From: Marinobacter sp. X15-166B | GTDB lineage: Bacteria; Pseudomonadota; Gammaproteobacteria; Pseudomonadales; Oleiphilaceae | Direction: 5' to 3' | NCBI RefSeq assembly: GCF_001752365.1 | Contig: NZ_MEIY01000001.1 | Span: forward strand, 2,348,473 to 2,412,472 | Length of the DNA: 64,000 nucleotides | In this document: piece by piece, positions 1-8,044 of the stretch | How positions within the stretch are numbered: the first letter of the stretch is position 1 | Layout of the letters: every line of letters begins with the position of its first letter | Notes under the pieces: generated by a model | What the model was told of the DNA's origin: nothing | Seen by the model: only the letters and a program-made list of their open reading frames with translations | Databases searched by the model: none | Made by a program: the position numbers and the translations under genes

Positions 1-1
1 T

Positions 2-2260
2 GCGCGCATCAATGGCGAGCCCGCACTGGTGCTGGAGGTATCCAAACGCACCGGGGCCAACGTCATCGAAACCGTGGCCAGTGTCAAAGCCCTGCTTGAG
101 GCCGGCAAGGGCCAGTTACCGGAGGAGCTGGAGATCCGCTACATCATGGATCAGTCCACCGATGTGGTGGATATCCTCAGTGACCTGCTCAACAACGTAC
201 TGACCGCCATTGTGCTGGTGATCATTGTCATTGTGGCGGCGATGGGGCCGCGTTCCGCGTTGCTGGTGGGCCTGACCATCCCGGGGGCGTTTCTGGCCGG
301 CATACTGATGATCTGGAGTCTGGGTTTCACCCTCAACATAGTGGTGCTGTTCAGCCTGATCCTGGTCGCGGGCATGCTGGTGGATGGTGCCATTGTGGTG
401 TCCGAGCTGGCCGACCGAAATCTGTCCACCGGACTGCCGGTGCGTGACGCCTGGGCCGAGGCAGCCAGCCGCATGGCCTGGCCGGTCATTGCCTCGACGG
501 TGACCACCCTGGTGGTGTTCTCGCCTCTGCTGTTCTGGCCCGGCGTGGTGGGCGAGTTTATGAAGTTTCTGCCCATGACGGTGATTTTGTGTCTGTTGGC
601 CTCGCTGGCGATGGCACTGGTGTTTTTGCCGGTGCTGGGAAGCGTCAGTGGCGGCCGCCGGCCCGCCGTGAACACCCATGATGGGCGCCTGACCCGAGCG
701 TATCGCAAGTTACTGGCGAGGGTGCTCCGCTACCCGGGGCGGACGCTGCTTGGGGTCATGCTGGTGATCGGGGTGATTTACGGTGTGTACGCCCGATTCA
801 ATTACGGCGTTGAGTTTTTTCCGGCCATTGAACCGGATTCGGCCCAGGTGCAGGTGCGCGCCCGCGGTGACCTGTCCATTCATGAGCGGGATGCCATCGT
901 GCAGCAGGTGGAGCGTCGGTTGCAGGGCATGCCGGAGGTTCAGGCCTTGTACGCCCGTTCCATGGTCAGTGCCGGTAGTCAGATGGCGCCGGATGTTATC
1001 GGGGTGTTGCAATTCCAGTTTACGGACTGGAACGAACGTCGGCCGGCGTCGGCCATACTGGACGATTTTCGCCAGCGCACCGCCGATATTGCCGGGGTTG
1101 AGCTGGAGTTCCGCAAACAGGAGGCCGGGCCAGGTGGCGGCAAACCCATTGAACTGCAGATCAGCAGCCACGACAGTCAGGCGCTGAATCAGGCGGTGGA
1201 TATGGTCAAGGCGCAAATGGTGGCGATGGGCGGTTTTGTTGATATTGAAGACGACCGCAGCCTGCCGGGCATCGAATGGCGGCTCGAGGTGGACCGCACC
1301 GCAGCTGCGCGGTTTGGCACCGACATCATCAGTATCGGCAGTGCTGTCCGTCTGGTCACCAATGGGCTGGTGCTGGCCAGTTATCGCCCGGAAGGGGTGC
1401 GCGACGAAGTGGACATTACGGTGCGGGTTCCAAATAACTGGCGGGAACTGGAACAGTTTGACCGGCAAACCCTGCGCACCCCCCGGGGGCAGGTGCCCTT
1501 GTCCCAATTTGTCACCCTGCAACCAGGCGTCAAAACCGGCACCATAGTGCGGGTGGATGGCCGGCAGACGGTCACCATCAAGTCCGATCTGGCCCCGGGG
1601 CGTCAGGTGGATGAATTGCTTGCGGGCCTGACCCGGGAATTGCCCGCCTTGCCGGAGGAGGTGGTCATCGAATTTGCCGGTGAGAACGAGGAGCAGGAAG
1701 AAGCGGGCGCGTTTCTGATCAGTGCCTTTCTGGTCGCCATCGGCCTGATGCTGCTGGTGTTGGTCACCCAGTTCAACTCCTTGTATCAGACAATATTGGT
1801 GATGTCGGCCATAGTATTGTCAACGGCGGGGGTGTTGCTGGGGCTGCTGGTGAACGGCCAGGCGTTCGGTATCGTGATGGTGGGGATGGGGATCATCGCG
1901 TTGGCCGGTATTGTGGTCAACAACAACATCATCCTCATCGACACTTACAATCAGATCCGCCGCACCGGCGCCACTGCCTACGAAGCGGCCCTGGAAACCG
2001 GTTGCCTGCGTTTGCGGCCGGTGCTGTTGACCGCCGTTACTACGGTGCTGGGGTTGGTGCCCATGGTGGTGGGGGTCAATGTGGATCTGTTTACCCCGTC
2101 GCTGGGTCTGAACGCGCCTTCCACCCAATGGTGGACCCAGCTGTCGAGCGCCATCGCGGGCGGCTTGAGCTTTGCCACCGTGTTGACCCTGTTGCTGACC
2201 CCGGCGATGCTGGTGCTGGGGGATCGTGTGGGCACACGGATTGCCCAAGTGTTTAAATGA
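2..2260 (+). CDS. RND-family efflux permease (AcrB/CzcA superfamily), 5' end outside window
   Basis: C-terminal ~750 residues of an inner-membrane RND pump that uses the proton motive force to export substrates with a periplasmic adaptor and an outer-membrane channel. The reading frame is open to the window edge (from base 2), and its first visible residues (NGEPALVLEVSKRTGANV) are the conserved periplasmic porter segment, so the gene begins upstream. A TM4 segment carries LVDGAIVV: one of the paired proton-relay acidic residues is kept and the other is Gly, as in many HME and divergent HAE pumps. A second hydrophobic block with GIVVNNNIILID closes the protein. Substrate cannot be read from this fragment; adaptor and channel genes are presumably upstream. 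RND membership is certain from the motifs; the subfamily is inference. Confidence 0.93.
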   Translation, partial: ARINGEPALVLEVSKRTGANVIETVASVKALLEAGKGQLPEELEIRYIMDQSTDVVDILSDLLNNVLTAIVLVIIVIVAAMGPRSALLVGLTIPGAFLAGILMIWSLGFTLNIVVLFSLILVAGMLVDGAIVVSELADRNLSTGLPVRDAWAEAASRMAWPVIASTVTTLVVFSPLLFWPGVVGEFMKFLPMTVILCLLASLAMALVFLPVLGSVSGGRRPAVNTHDGRLTRAYRKLLARVLRYPGRTLLGVMLVIGVIYGVYARFNYGVEFFPAIEPDSAQVQVRARGDLSIHERDAIVQQVERRLQGMPEVQALYARSMVSAGSQMAPDVIGVLQFQFTDWNERRPASAILDDFRQRTADIAGVELEFRKQEAGPGGGKPIELQISSHDSQALNQAVDMVKAQMVAMGGFVDIEDDRSLPGIEWRLEVDRTAAARFGTDIISIGSAVRLVTNGLVLASYRPEGVRDEVDITVRVPNNWRELEQFDRQTLRTPRGQVPLSQFVTLQPGVKTGTIVRVDGRQTVTIKSDLAPGRQVDELLAGLTRELPALPEEVVIEFAGENEEQEEAGAFLISAFLVAIGLMLLVLVTQFNSLYQTILVMSAIVLSTAGVLLGLLVNGQAFGIVMVGMGIIALAGIVVNNNIILIDTYNQIRRTGATAYEAALETGCLRLRPVLLTAVTTVLGLVPMVVGVNVDLFTPSLGLNAPSTQWWTQLSSAIAGGLSFATVLTLLLTPAMLVLGDRVGTRIAQVFK

Positions 2261-2333
2261 GACTTGTTATCATTTATAGTTGGGGTGATGTTGTTTTGTA
2301 AAACGATCACTATCACCGAGGGACACGGCCGTC

Positions 2334-2447
2334 ATGGAAGCCGACGATGAGTTGCTGGAAGGACTGAAGCTGGCCGGCGTGGGGCTGGGACTGACGGTCT
2401 TTCTGATTCTGGTGTGCCTGCTGGTGCCGGTGTCGGGCAGCGGATGA
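2334..2447 (+). CDS. Small single-TM protein, possibly OadG-like (37 aa)
   Basis: A 37-codon frame starting with ATG, preceded by GAGGGA about ten bases upstream and ending TGA three bases before the convergent c-di-GMP gene. It has an acidic N-terminus (MEADDELLEGLK) followed by one hydrophobic stretch of about 20 residues (LTVFLILVCLLVPV). This layout resembles the N-terminal membrane segment of OadG-type small subunits of sodium-pumping decarboxylases, but it is much shorter and no partner subunits are nearby, so the resemblance may be chance. Its position right after the RND gene would fit an accessory small membrane protein of the pump. Function unknown. Confidence 0.4.
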   Translation: MEADDELLEGLKLAGVGLGLTVFLILVCLLVPVSGSG

Positions 2448-2450
2448 GCG

Positions 2451-4283
2451 CTAGAGGAATTCGGTTATCAGGGTATCGAGGGGCACGGGTTCGCTGTACC
2501 GGAATCCTTGCAGGAATTCACAGCCCCGCACCTGCAACCAGCTTTCGTGCTCCCGGGTTTCTACTCCTTCTGCGATCACCGACATCGCCAGCCCCCGCGC
2601 CAGGCCGAAGATGGACTGAGTGATGGCGCAATCGTCTTCATCGTAGGGAATGTCACTGATGAACGACTGGTCAATTTTCAGTTTGGTGAAGGGCAACGCC
2701 TTCAGGCGGGACAGGGACGAATAACCGGTACCGAAATCATCAATCGCCAATTCGGAACCGGCCCTGACCAGCTGATCCAGAGTGTTGCGGACGGTTTCCG
2801 AAGCATCCTGGATGGAATCTTCCGTGACTTCAAAGTGCAGTTGCCGGTGCGCCACCCCATACTCGGCGCACAGGGCGGCCACCAGGGCCGGTAAACCGGG
2901 CGATTGCACCTGTTCGGCGGACAGGTTGACGCTGATCACCGGCAGTCGGGTATCGGCAATCTTGGCGTCCCGCAGATGTTCGCACACCCGCCGGATCACA
3001 CATTCCCCCAAGTCATACATCAGCCCCGCCCCGCGGGCGATGTCCAGAAACGTGGCCGGCGTCAGCCATCCCCGGTGGGGGTGATGCCAGCGCACCAGCG
3101 CTTCCGCGCTGGCCATGCGGGTGCCGCTGCGTTCGAAGATCGGTTGATAGAAGACTTCCAGCTGGTGGTTTTTGATGGCGGTGTGCAGCTCCCGCTCCAA
3201 CGCAAACCGTGATTGCGCGGTGGCCTGTATCGAGTCGTCAAACAGGCTGAGCTGCGCCACCCCACGGTTCTTGGCGCTGTACATGGCGGCTTCCGCCTGC
3301 CTCAGCAGGGTCGGCGGTTCGGTGCCGTCTTCCGGAAACCGGCAGACACCGATACCCGCGCTGAGGTTGATGGGCTGGTCGTTGATATGGATAGGTTGTT
3401 TGATGGTTTTCTGCAGAATCCGGGCGGCCGCCAATAGGGCATCCGGGCGGGTATAGGTGCGTAAAATCAGCACAAACTCATCGCCTCCCAGGTGCGCGAA
3501 CAGGTCTTTGCCGAGGAGGGGCGTGTCCGCCAGGCGATGGGCAACTTCGTTGATGACCAGGTCGCCGACACTGGCGCCGATACCCTCGTTGATGATCTTC
3601 ATGCGATCCAGATTGATCCAGAACAAGGCAAACTGACCGCTGCCCCGGCGTTTGATTTTCTGGGTAAGGTAGCCGATCCGGTTGCGCAGCGATTCCAGAT
3701 TCGGCAGCCCGGTCAGCCGGTCGTAGTAACGGACGTGATCCAGTTTGCGCTTGGAGTCGGTCCAGGCTTCGTGGGTGTTGAGCAGACTGACGATATCGGC
3801 GATGGCCATGGCGAACGAAAATTCCGCCAGTTGCCAGCGCCAGGTGCTGCGGGATTCGAGACACACCACGCCGCTGGGGCGTGAGCCGTAAAATACCGGC
3901 GCATCGAGCATGGAGTGAATGCCGAGACTGCGAAAGTAGTCGGTGCGCAAGGGCTGGAACAGAGGGGTGTGGTACACGTCCTGGATGTCGATCACCCGGG
4001 CATGGGTCAGACGGGCAAAATACGCCGGGTATTCATCCCGTTTCCAGGGCGGGGCTTTCGGGGCGCCGTTTGGGTACTGACGGTCAAACAGATGCTCGCA
4101 CAGCAGGTGGTCACGGCCGTAATTGAAACGCCACACGCTGACCCGATCGACCTGCAACTGGGTGGCGCACAGGTGACACAGCGCGGCCAGCTTTTCCGGT
4201 CTGGTGCTGTTTGTGAACTCTGGGTCATGGCTCAGCTTCATCAGTTTTTCATGAAACCGAATAAATGCGCGCTTGTCCGACAT
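2451..4283 (-). CDS. GAF-GGDEF-EAL cyclic-di-GMP turnover protein
   Basis: A 610-residue cytoplasmic protein that should make and/or degrade c-di-GMP. An N-terminal GAF-like sensor spans about residues 20-165, followed by a GGDEF domain (about 185-345, signature GGDEF intact at 266-270) and an EAL domain (about 360-605, signature EAL at 394-396, with DDFGTGYSS, KIDQSF and the late IAEGVE motif present). Because both signatures are intact either activity is possible; in many such tandem proteins one domain regulates the other. No membrane segment or signal peptide is seen, so input is presumably a cytosolic ligand bound by GAF. It stands alone, convergent with the RND pump and followed by about 110 bp without a gene before djlA upstream on the same strand. 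Confidence 0.93.
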   Translation of the reverse strand: MSDKRAFIRFHEKLMKLSHDPEFTNSTRPEKLAALCHLCATQLQVDRVSVWRFNYGRDHLLCEHLFDRQYPNGAPKAPPWKRDEYPAYFARLTHARVIDIQDVYHTPLFQPLRTDYFRSLGIHSMLDAPVFYGSRPSGVVCLESRSTWRWQLAEFSFAMAIADIVSLLNTHEAWTDSKRKLDHVRYYDRLTGLPNLESLRNRIGYLTQKIKRRGSGQFALFWINLDRMKIINEGIGASVGDLVINEVAHRLADTPLLGKDLFAHLGGDEFVLILRTYTRPDALLAAARILQKTIKQPIHINDQPINLSAGIGVCRFPEDGTEPPTLLRQAEAAMYSAKNRGVAQLSLFDDSIQATAQSRFALERELHTAIKNHQLEVFYQPIFERSGTRMASAEALVRWHHPHRGWLTPATFLDIARGAGLMYDLGECVIRRVCEHLRDAKIADTRLPVISVNLSAEQVQSPGLPALVAALCAEYGVAHRQLHFEVTEDSIQDASETVRNTLDQLVRAGSELAIDDFGTGYSSLSRLKALPFTKLKIDQSFISDIPYDEDDCAITQSIFGLARGLAMSVIAEGVETREHESWLQVRGCEFLQGFRYSEPVPLDTLITEFL

Positions 4284-4391
4284 AGGGTGATCCCAACACC
4301 TTGGCGACTGTCATACCGCTGGCTAAGAGCCGTTTAACTATGGCAAGCCCACCCTTCGGTGTCCACTCTTCGGCGGGGGTTGACGGCGGGC

Positions 4392-5162
4392 CTAGACGGT
4401 TTGCGCACGGGCACTCTTGATCAGATCATAGGCGTGGCTGATGTCGCGGGTTTTTTCCTCCGCCAGCTCCCGCATACTCTCCGGCAGCCCACGTCCGGCC
4501 AGCTTGTCAGGATGGTTTTCGCTCATCAGCTTGCGGTAAGCGCGCTTCACTTCGGCATCGCTGGCCTCCGGCGCCACGCCCAGCACCTTGTAGGCATCTT
4601 GCAGTTGCTGGCTACGGGAAGCGCCGGAGGCACCTGGGTGGGCGCCGCGCAGCATGGCTTCAAGCTGCTCGACCTGGGATTCCGGCAGCCCCAGTCCGCG
4701 GGCGATGCGCACCAGCATGGCATGTTCCGCCGGGTGTACCTGACCGTCGGCGGCAACCGCCGACATCTGGACCTGCAAAAACATCTGTAGCAGCAAGGGT
4801 TGCCGGCGACTGATGCGCACAAATCGGGCCAGCTCGGCGTCCAGGTCAAAGTCCGCAGATTTACCGCGATTGAATGCGGCCTGGGCCTGGGCGCGCTGGG
4901 CACCGGATAGCCTGAATCGGCGGAACAGGGCCTCGGCGGCCTGGATTTCATTGCTGGTGACCACACCGTCGGCCTTGCACAGGGCGCCCATCACCGCAAA
5001 CACGGACTCCACAAACTGCGTCTGGATATTACCCAGCCCTTGTCTGAGACGCTTTTTCAGGTAGCCGGACAGCAACACCATGGCAATGGCACCGACCAAA
5101 AAACCTTTGAAACCACCGAACAGTGAGCCGATCAGACCACCAATCAGGATGGGGAAAAGCAT
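4392..5162 (-). CDS. djlA: DjlA-type membrane-anchored DnaJ co-chaperone
   Basis: 256 residues with the domain order of DjlA: an N-terminal glycine-rich membrane anchor (residues 1-35, repeated GG motifs that in E. coli DjlA support dimerisation), a TerB-like helical domain (about 45-165) and a C-terminal J domain (about 188-255) with the HPD tripeptide at 217-219 that stimulates DnaK ATPase. Length is close to the 271 residues of E. coli DjlA. The start is supported by AAGGAAGGA just upstream of ATG. In E. coli the protein tunes DnaK and the Rcs envelope stress pathway; that role is known from the family and not shown here. Confidence 0.93.
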   Translation of the reverse strand: MLFPILIGGLIGSLFGGFKGFLVGAIAMVLLSGYLKKRLRQGLGNIQTQFVESVFAVMGALCKADGVVTSNEIQAAEALFRRFRLSGAQRAQAQAAFNRGKSADFDLDAELARFVRISRRQPLLLQMFLQVQMSAVAADGQVHPAEHAMLVRIARGLGLPESQVEQLEAMLRGAHPGASGASRSQQLQDAYKVLGVAPEASDAEVKRAYRKLMSENHPDKLAGRGLPESMRELAEEKTRDISHAYDLIKSARAQTV

Positions 5163-5231
5163 AGATCCTTCCTTCGAACCGGGAGCGACGGTTGAAGTAT
5201 ACGGGTTTTGCCGCGGCCTGTGGTAGCGGGC

Positions 5232-6449
5232 TCAGGCCACCCCGCCCGCCGCCACCCCGGAGGCCCAGGCCCACTGGAAATTATGACCGCCCAGGTGGCC
5301 GGTGACATCCACCACTTCACCGATGAAAAACAGGTTGGGGTGGGTGAGCGCGGCCATGGTTTTGGAGGACAGCTGACGAGTGTCGACACCGCCGAGGGTC
5401 ACCTCGGCGGTGCGATAGCCTTCGGTGCCGGCCGGATGGATGACCCACTGGTTGAGCCGGCGGGCGACCGTTTCCAGATCGCTGTTTTTATAGCCCTGCA
5501 GTGGCCCGTGCCACTGGTGGAGCTCACCGAGTGCCTGAGCGAACCGGCGGGGCAGGTGCAGATTGAGGTACTGGGCCAGGGTGGCTTGTGGCTTGGCGGC
5601 GCGCATGGCTTGCAAGGAGCAAAGCGCGTCCTCCCCTGGCAGTAAATTGATGGTGAGGGGGTCACCCGGGTGCCAGAAACTGGAGATCTGCAGCATGGAC
5701 GGGCCACTCAACCCCCGATGGGTGACCAGCATGGGTTCCTGAAACCGTTCCCCGTTGCACTGTGCCTCGACCGGACAGCTGACGCCGGCCAGCGGCGCCA
5801 GCTGGGTTTTCAGCTCCGGGTGCAGGGTAAAGGGCACCAGCCCGGCGCGCGTCGGCAGCACTTCCAGTCCGAATTGCCGTGCCAGCTGATAGCCAAACCC
5901 GGTGGCGCCCATGGTCGGTATGGACAGCCCGCCGCAGGCCACCACCAGCGATGCGCAGCGGAACGGTCCGGCGGCTGTGGTGATCCGGTAACCGGTCTCG
6001 GTCTGGCGTACCCCGCTGACCGGCGTATTCAGCCGAATCTCGGCCCCGGCCCAGTCGCACTCGGTGAGCAGCAGATTGACGATGTCCTTGCTGCTGTCCC
6101 GGCAAAACAGCTGCCCTGCGGCCTTCTCTTCGTGCTCAATGCCGTGGCGTTCCACCAGCTCCAGAAAATGCTGGGGCGTATAGCGTTTGAGCGCCGAAAT
6201 GCAGAAATGAGGGTTGTCCGACAAGAAATTCGCGGGGCTGCTGTTGAGATTGGTGAAGTTGCAGCGGCCCCCTCCGGACATCAGGATTTTCTTGCCGGCC
6301 TTGTTGGCGTGATCCAGCACCAGCACCCGCCGGCCCCGATAGCCGGCTGTAGCGGCGCACATCAGCCCCGCGGCACCCGCGCCGATGATGATGACGTCGT
6401 AGTCCGGGGCCTGTGGGGGAGTCGTGGGGCGTCTGTTGGAATGCGTCAT
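5232..6449 (-). CDS. HI0933/YhiN/BaiN-family FAD-dependent oxidoreductase
   Basis: 405-residue flavoprotein. The dinucleotide-binding motif IIGAGAAGLMCA lies at about residues 20-32, followed by the family-specific GKKILMSGGGRCNFTN, and the C-terminus has the second FAD-contact segment ending in GGHNFQWAWASG. Members of this family include BaiN, which reduces a double bond in bile acid derivatives; in most proteobacteria the physiological substrate is unknown, so only 'FAD-dependent oxidoreductase' is safe. It follows the PhzF-family gene on the same strand with a gap of about 54 bp and may be co-transcribed with it. No strong ribosome-binding site precedes the chosen ATG. Confidence 0.9.
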   Translation of the reverse strand: MTHSNRRPTTPPQAPDYDVIIIGAGAAGLMCAATAGYRGRRVLVLDHANKAGKKILMSGGGRCNFTNLNSSPANFLSDNPHFCISALKRYTPQHFLELVERHGIEHEEKAAGQLFCRDSSKDIVNLLLTECDWAGAEIRLNTPVSGVRQTETGYRITTAAGPFRCASLVVACGGLSIPTMGATGFGYQLARQFGLEVLPTRAGLVPFTLHPELKTQLAPLAGVSCPVEAQCNGERFQEPMLVTHRGLSGPSMLQISSFWHPGDPLTINLLPGEDALCSLQAMRAAKPQATLAQYLNLHLPRRFAQALGELHQWHGPLQGYKNSDLETVARRLNQWVIHPAGTEGYRTAEVTLGGVDTRQLSSKTMAALTHPNLFFIGEVVDVTGHLGGHNFQWAWASGVAAGGVA

Positions 6450-6503
6450 GGGTACCGGTGTGCCAGGGGATGGAGCCGCAGTATACCGGTACCCGGGAGG
6501 GGC

Positions 6504-7320
6504 TTAAAGATAGGGTAAATGCACACGTCCTTCCATATAGAAGGCGGCCTGACCGGCAATCAGGACCCGCTCCCCGTGCAGCTGGCAGTGTAGCTCGACC
6601 CCCCCGGGCCGACAATTGTCGGGCGGTCAGCTGTTCGCGACCGAGGCGGGCGGCCCAGTAGGGCGTGAGTGCGCTGTGAATGGAACCGGTCACCGGATCT
6701 TCATTGATGCCCACACCCGGCGCAAAATAACGACTGACAAAATCACAGTGGTGCCCGGGGGCGGTAATGATCACCCCTTGATTACCCAGCTCCCGCAGGG
6801 CGGTAACGTTGGGGCAGGCGTGCTGGACCTCGTCTTCACTGGCCAGCACCACCATGTAGTTGGAGTCGTCCGGTACATAAAAGCAGCGCTCCGGAGCGTT
6901 CGGGAAACTCTCGCGGATCAGCCGCGGCGTGTCCACCTCGGTGAAGGGCAGGTTGGGAAAGTCCAGTTGCAGCCAGTCGTCCTCTCGGCGGGTGACCCCC
7001 AGGCGACCACTGAGGGATTTGAAACGCACGGTGTTCATGGCAAAGCCCAGCTTATGAAACAACACCCAGGCCGTGGCCAGAGTGGCGTGGCCGCACAGGG
7101 GCACCTCGGCGTCGGGGGTGAACCAGCGAATGTGGAAATCCGCCGCGCTGTAGTCAGGCTCGGCGACAAAAAACGCGGTCTCGGACAGGTTGTTCTCGCG
7201 GGCGATTTGCTGCAGCAGCGGATCTGGCAGCCACTCAGACAATGGCATGATAGCGGCTGGGTTGCCGCCAAAAAGGTCGTGGCTGAAGGCGTCGACCTGA
7301 TAGATGGGCAGTGTGGACAT
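6504..7320 (-). pseudogene. PhzF-family isomerase, frameshifted in a 7-G run
   Basis: The N-terminal ~240 residues are a normal PhzF-fold protein: GGNPAA near the N-terminus, NLSETAFF with the catalytic-type Glu, GHATLA, and NEDPVTGS. At the G7 run (C7 on the + strand, 6599-6605) the frame shifts. Removing one G gives RGVELHCQLHGERV and then an ending ...LIAGQAAFYMEGR..., which is the standard PhzF C-terminus, with a stop at 6504-6506 and a total of 271 residues, the usual family length. As written, the frame instead runs on through the upstream part of the BaiN-like gene to about 6136, giving a spurious 394-residue tail. Either a sequencing or assembly homopolymer error or a real 1-bp insertion explains this. 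PhzF relatives include phenazine isomerases and many uncharacterised epimerase-like enzymes. Confidence 0.85.
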
Positions 7321-7381
7321 GGCCTTTATCCTTGGTTACCTCATTTGTTAAGTATAGCCATTGGGGTCAATCAGCGTGGTT

Positions 7382-8044
7382 TCAAACGGTGAATTCTGGC
7401 GGTGTGGCGGGCCGCAACGTCAACGGGTTGAGCCAGCCTGCGGCGATGGCGATGCCGGTAATATCGGGCAGGCGCTCTGCACCCAGCCGTTTCATCACCC
7501 GGCTGCGGTACAGGTCGACGGTCTTGACGCTGATGTGCAGTTGTGCGGCTATCTCACGACTGGTGTAGCCCTGCGCCAAGGGCAAAAACACGTCCCTTTC
7601 CCGTGGGGTGAGTGTGCCCAGCAAGGCTTCCGTGTCCTCGTTGGATTGCTGGCGACTGGAAGAGGCCTGCTGATTTTGCAGGGCCTGCTGCACGCTGTCC
7701 AACAGCAACTGTTCGTTGAACGGTTTTTCGATAAAATCGAAGGCCCCCGCCTTGAACGCGCGCACTACAATAGGCACATCAGCATGCCCGGAAATAAAAA
7801 TGACTGGCAAACGGGAGCCCCGTTGGTGCAGTTCGTCTTGCACATTGAGGCCCCCCAGTCCGGGCATGCGCACATCGAGAATGATGCAGCCGCACTGGTC
7901 CGCCGTCACACCATCCAGAAATTGCTGGCCATCGGCATAGGCTTTAACCCGCAAACCCACGGACTCCAGCAGCCACCGGGTCGATTCCAGCATGCCGGCA
8001 TCGTCGTCAACCACATACACGATGGCGGATTGAGGTTCTGTCAT
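7382..8044 (-). CDS. FixJ/LuxR-type response regulator
   Basis: 220 residues. An N-terminal receiver domain (about 1-120) has the acidic pair in VDDD, the phospho-acceptor Asp57 in ILDVRMP, Ser84 and Lys106 in IEKP; it is joined to a C-terminal LuxR-type helix-turn-helix (LTPRERDVFLPLAQG ... ISVKTVDLYRSRVMKRL) that binds DNA. Its ATG overlaps the TGA of the kinase gene upstream by four bases (8041-8044), so the two are translationally coupled and almost certainly a cognate pair. The likely targets are the divergent acyl-CoA synthetase and permease genes, since these flank the pair and a repeated motif lies in the shared intergenic region; this is inference. Confidence 0.93.
   Translation of the reverse strand: MTEPQSAIVYVVDDDAGMLESTRWLLESVGLRVKAYADGQQFLDGVTADQCGCIILDVRMPGLGGLNVQDELHQRGSRLPVIFISGHADVPIVVRAFKAGAFDFIEKPFNEQLLLDSVQQALQNQQASSSRQQSNEDTEALLGTLTPRERDVFLPLAQGYTSREIAAQLHISVKTVDLYRSRVMKRLGAERLPDITGIAIAAGWLNPLTLRPATPPEFTV

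Noticed and set aside
2255-2285. Fur-like half site TTGTTATCATTTATAG after the RND gene
   Set aside because: Only about 11 of 15 positions match the 7-1-7 consensus and the left half is degenerate, unlike the 14/15 site at 36502.
6136-6503. PhzF-family protein extended C-terminally over the BaiN-like gene
   Set aside because: The tail is an artefact of the G7 frameshift; it has low complexity and overlaps the real flavoprotein in another frame.
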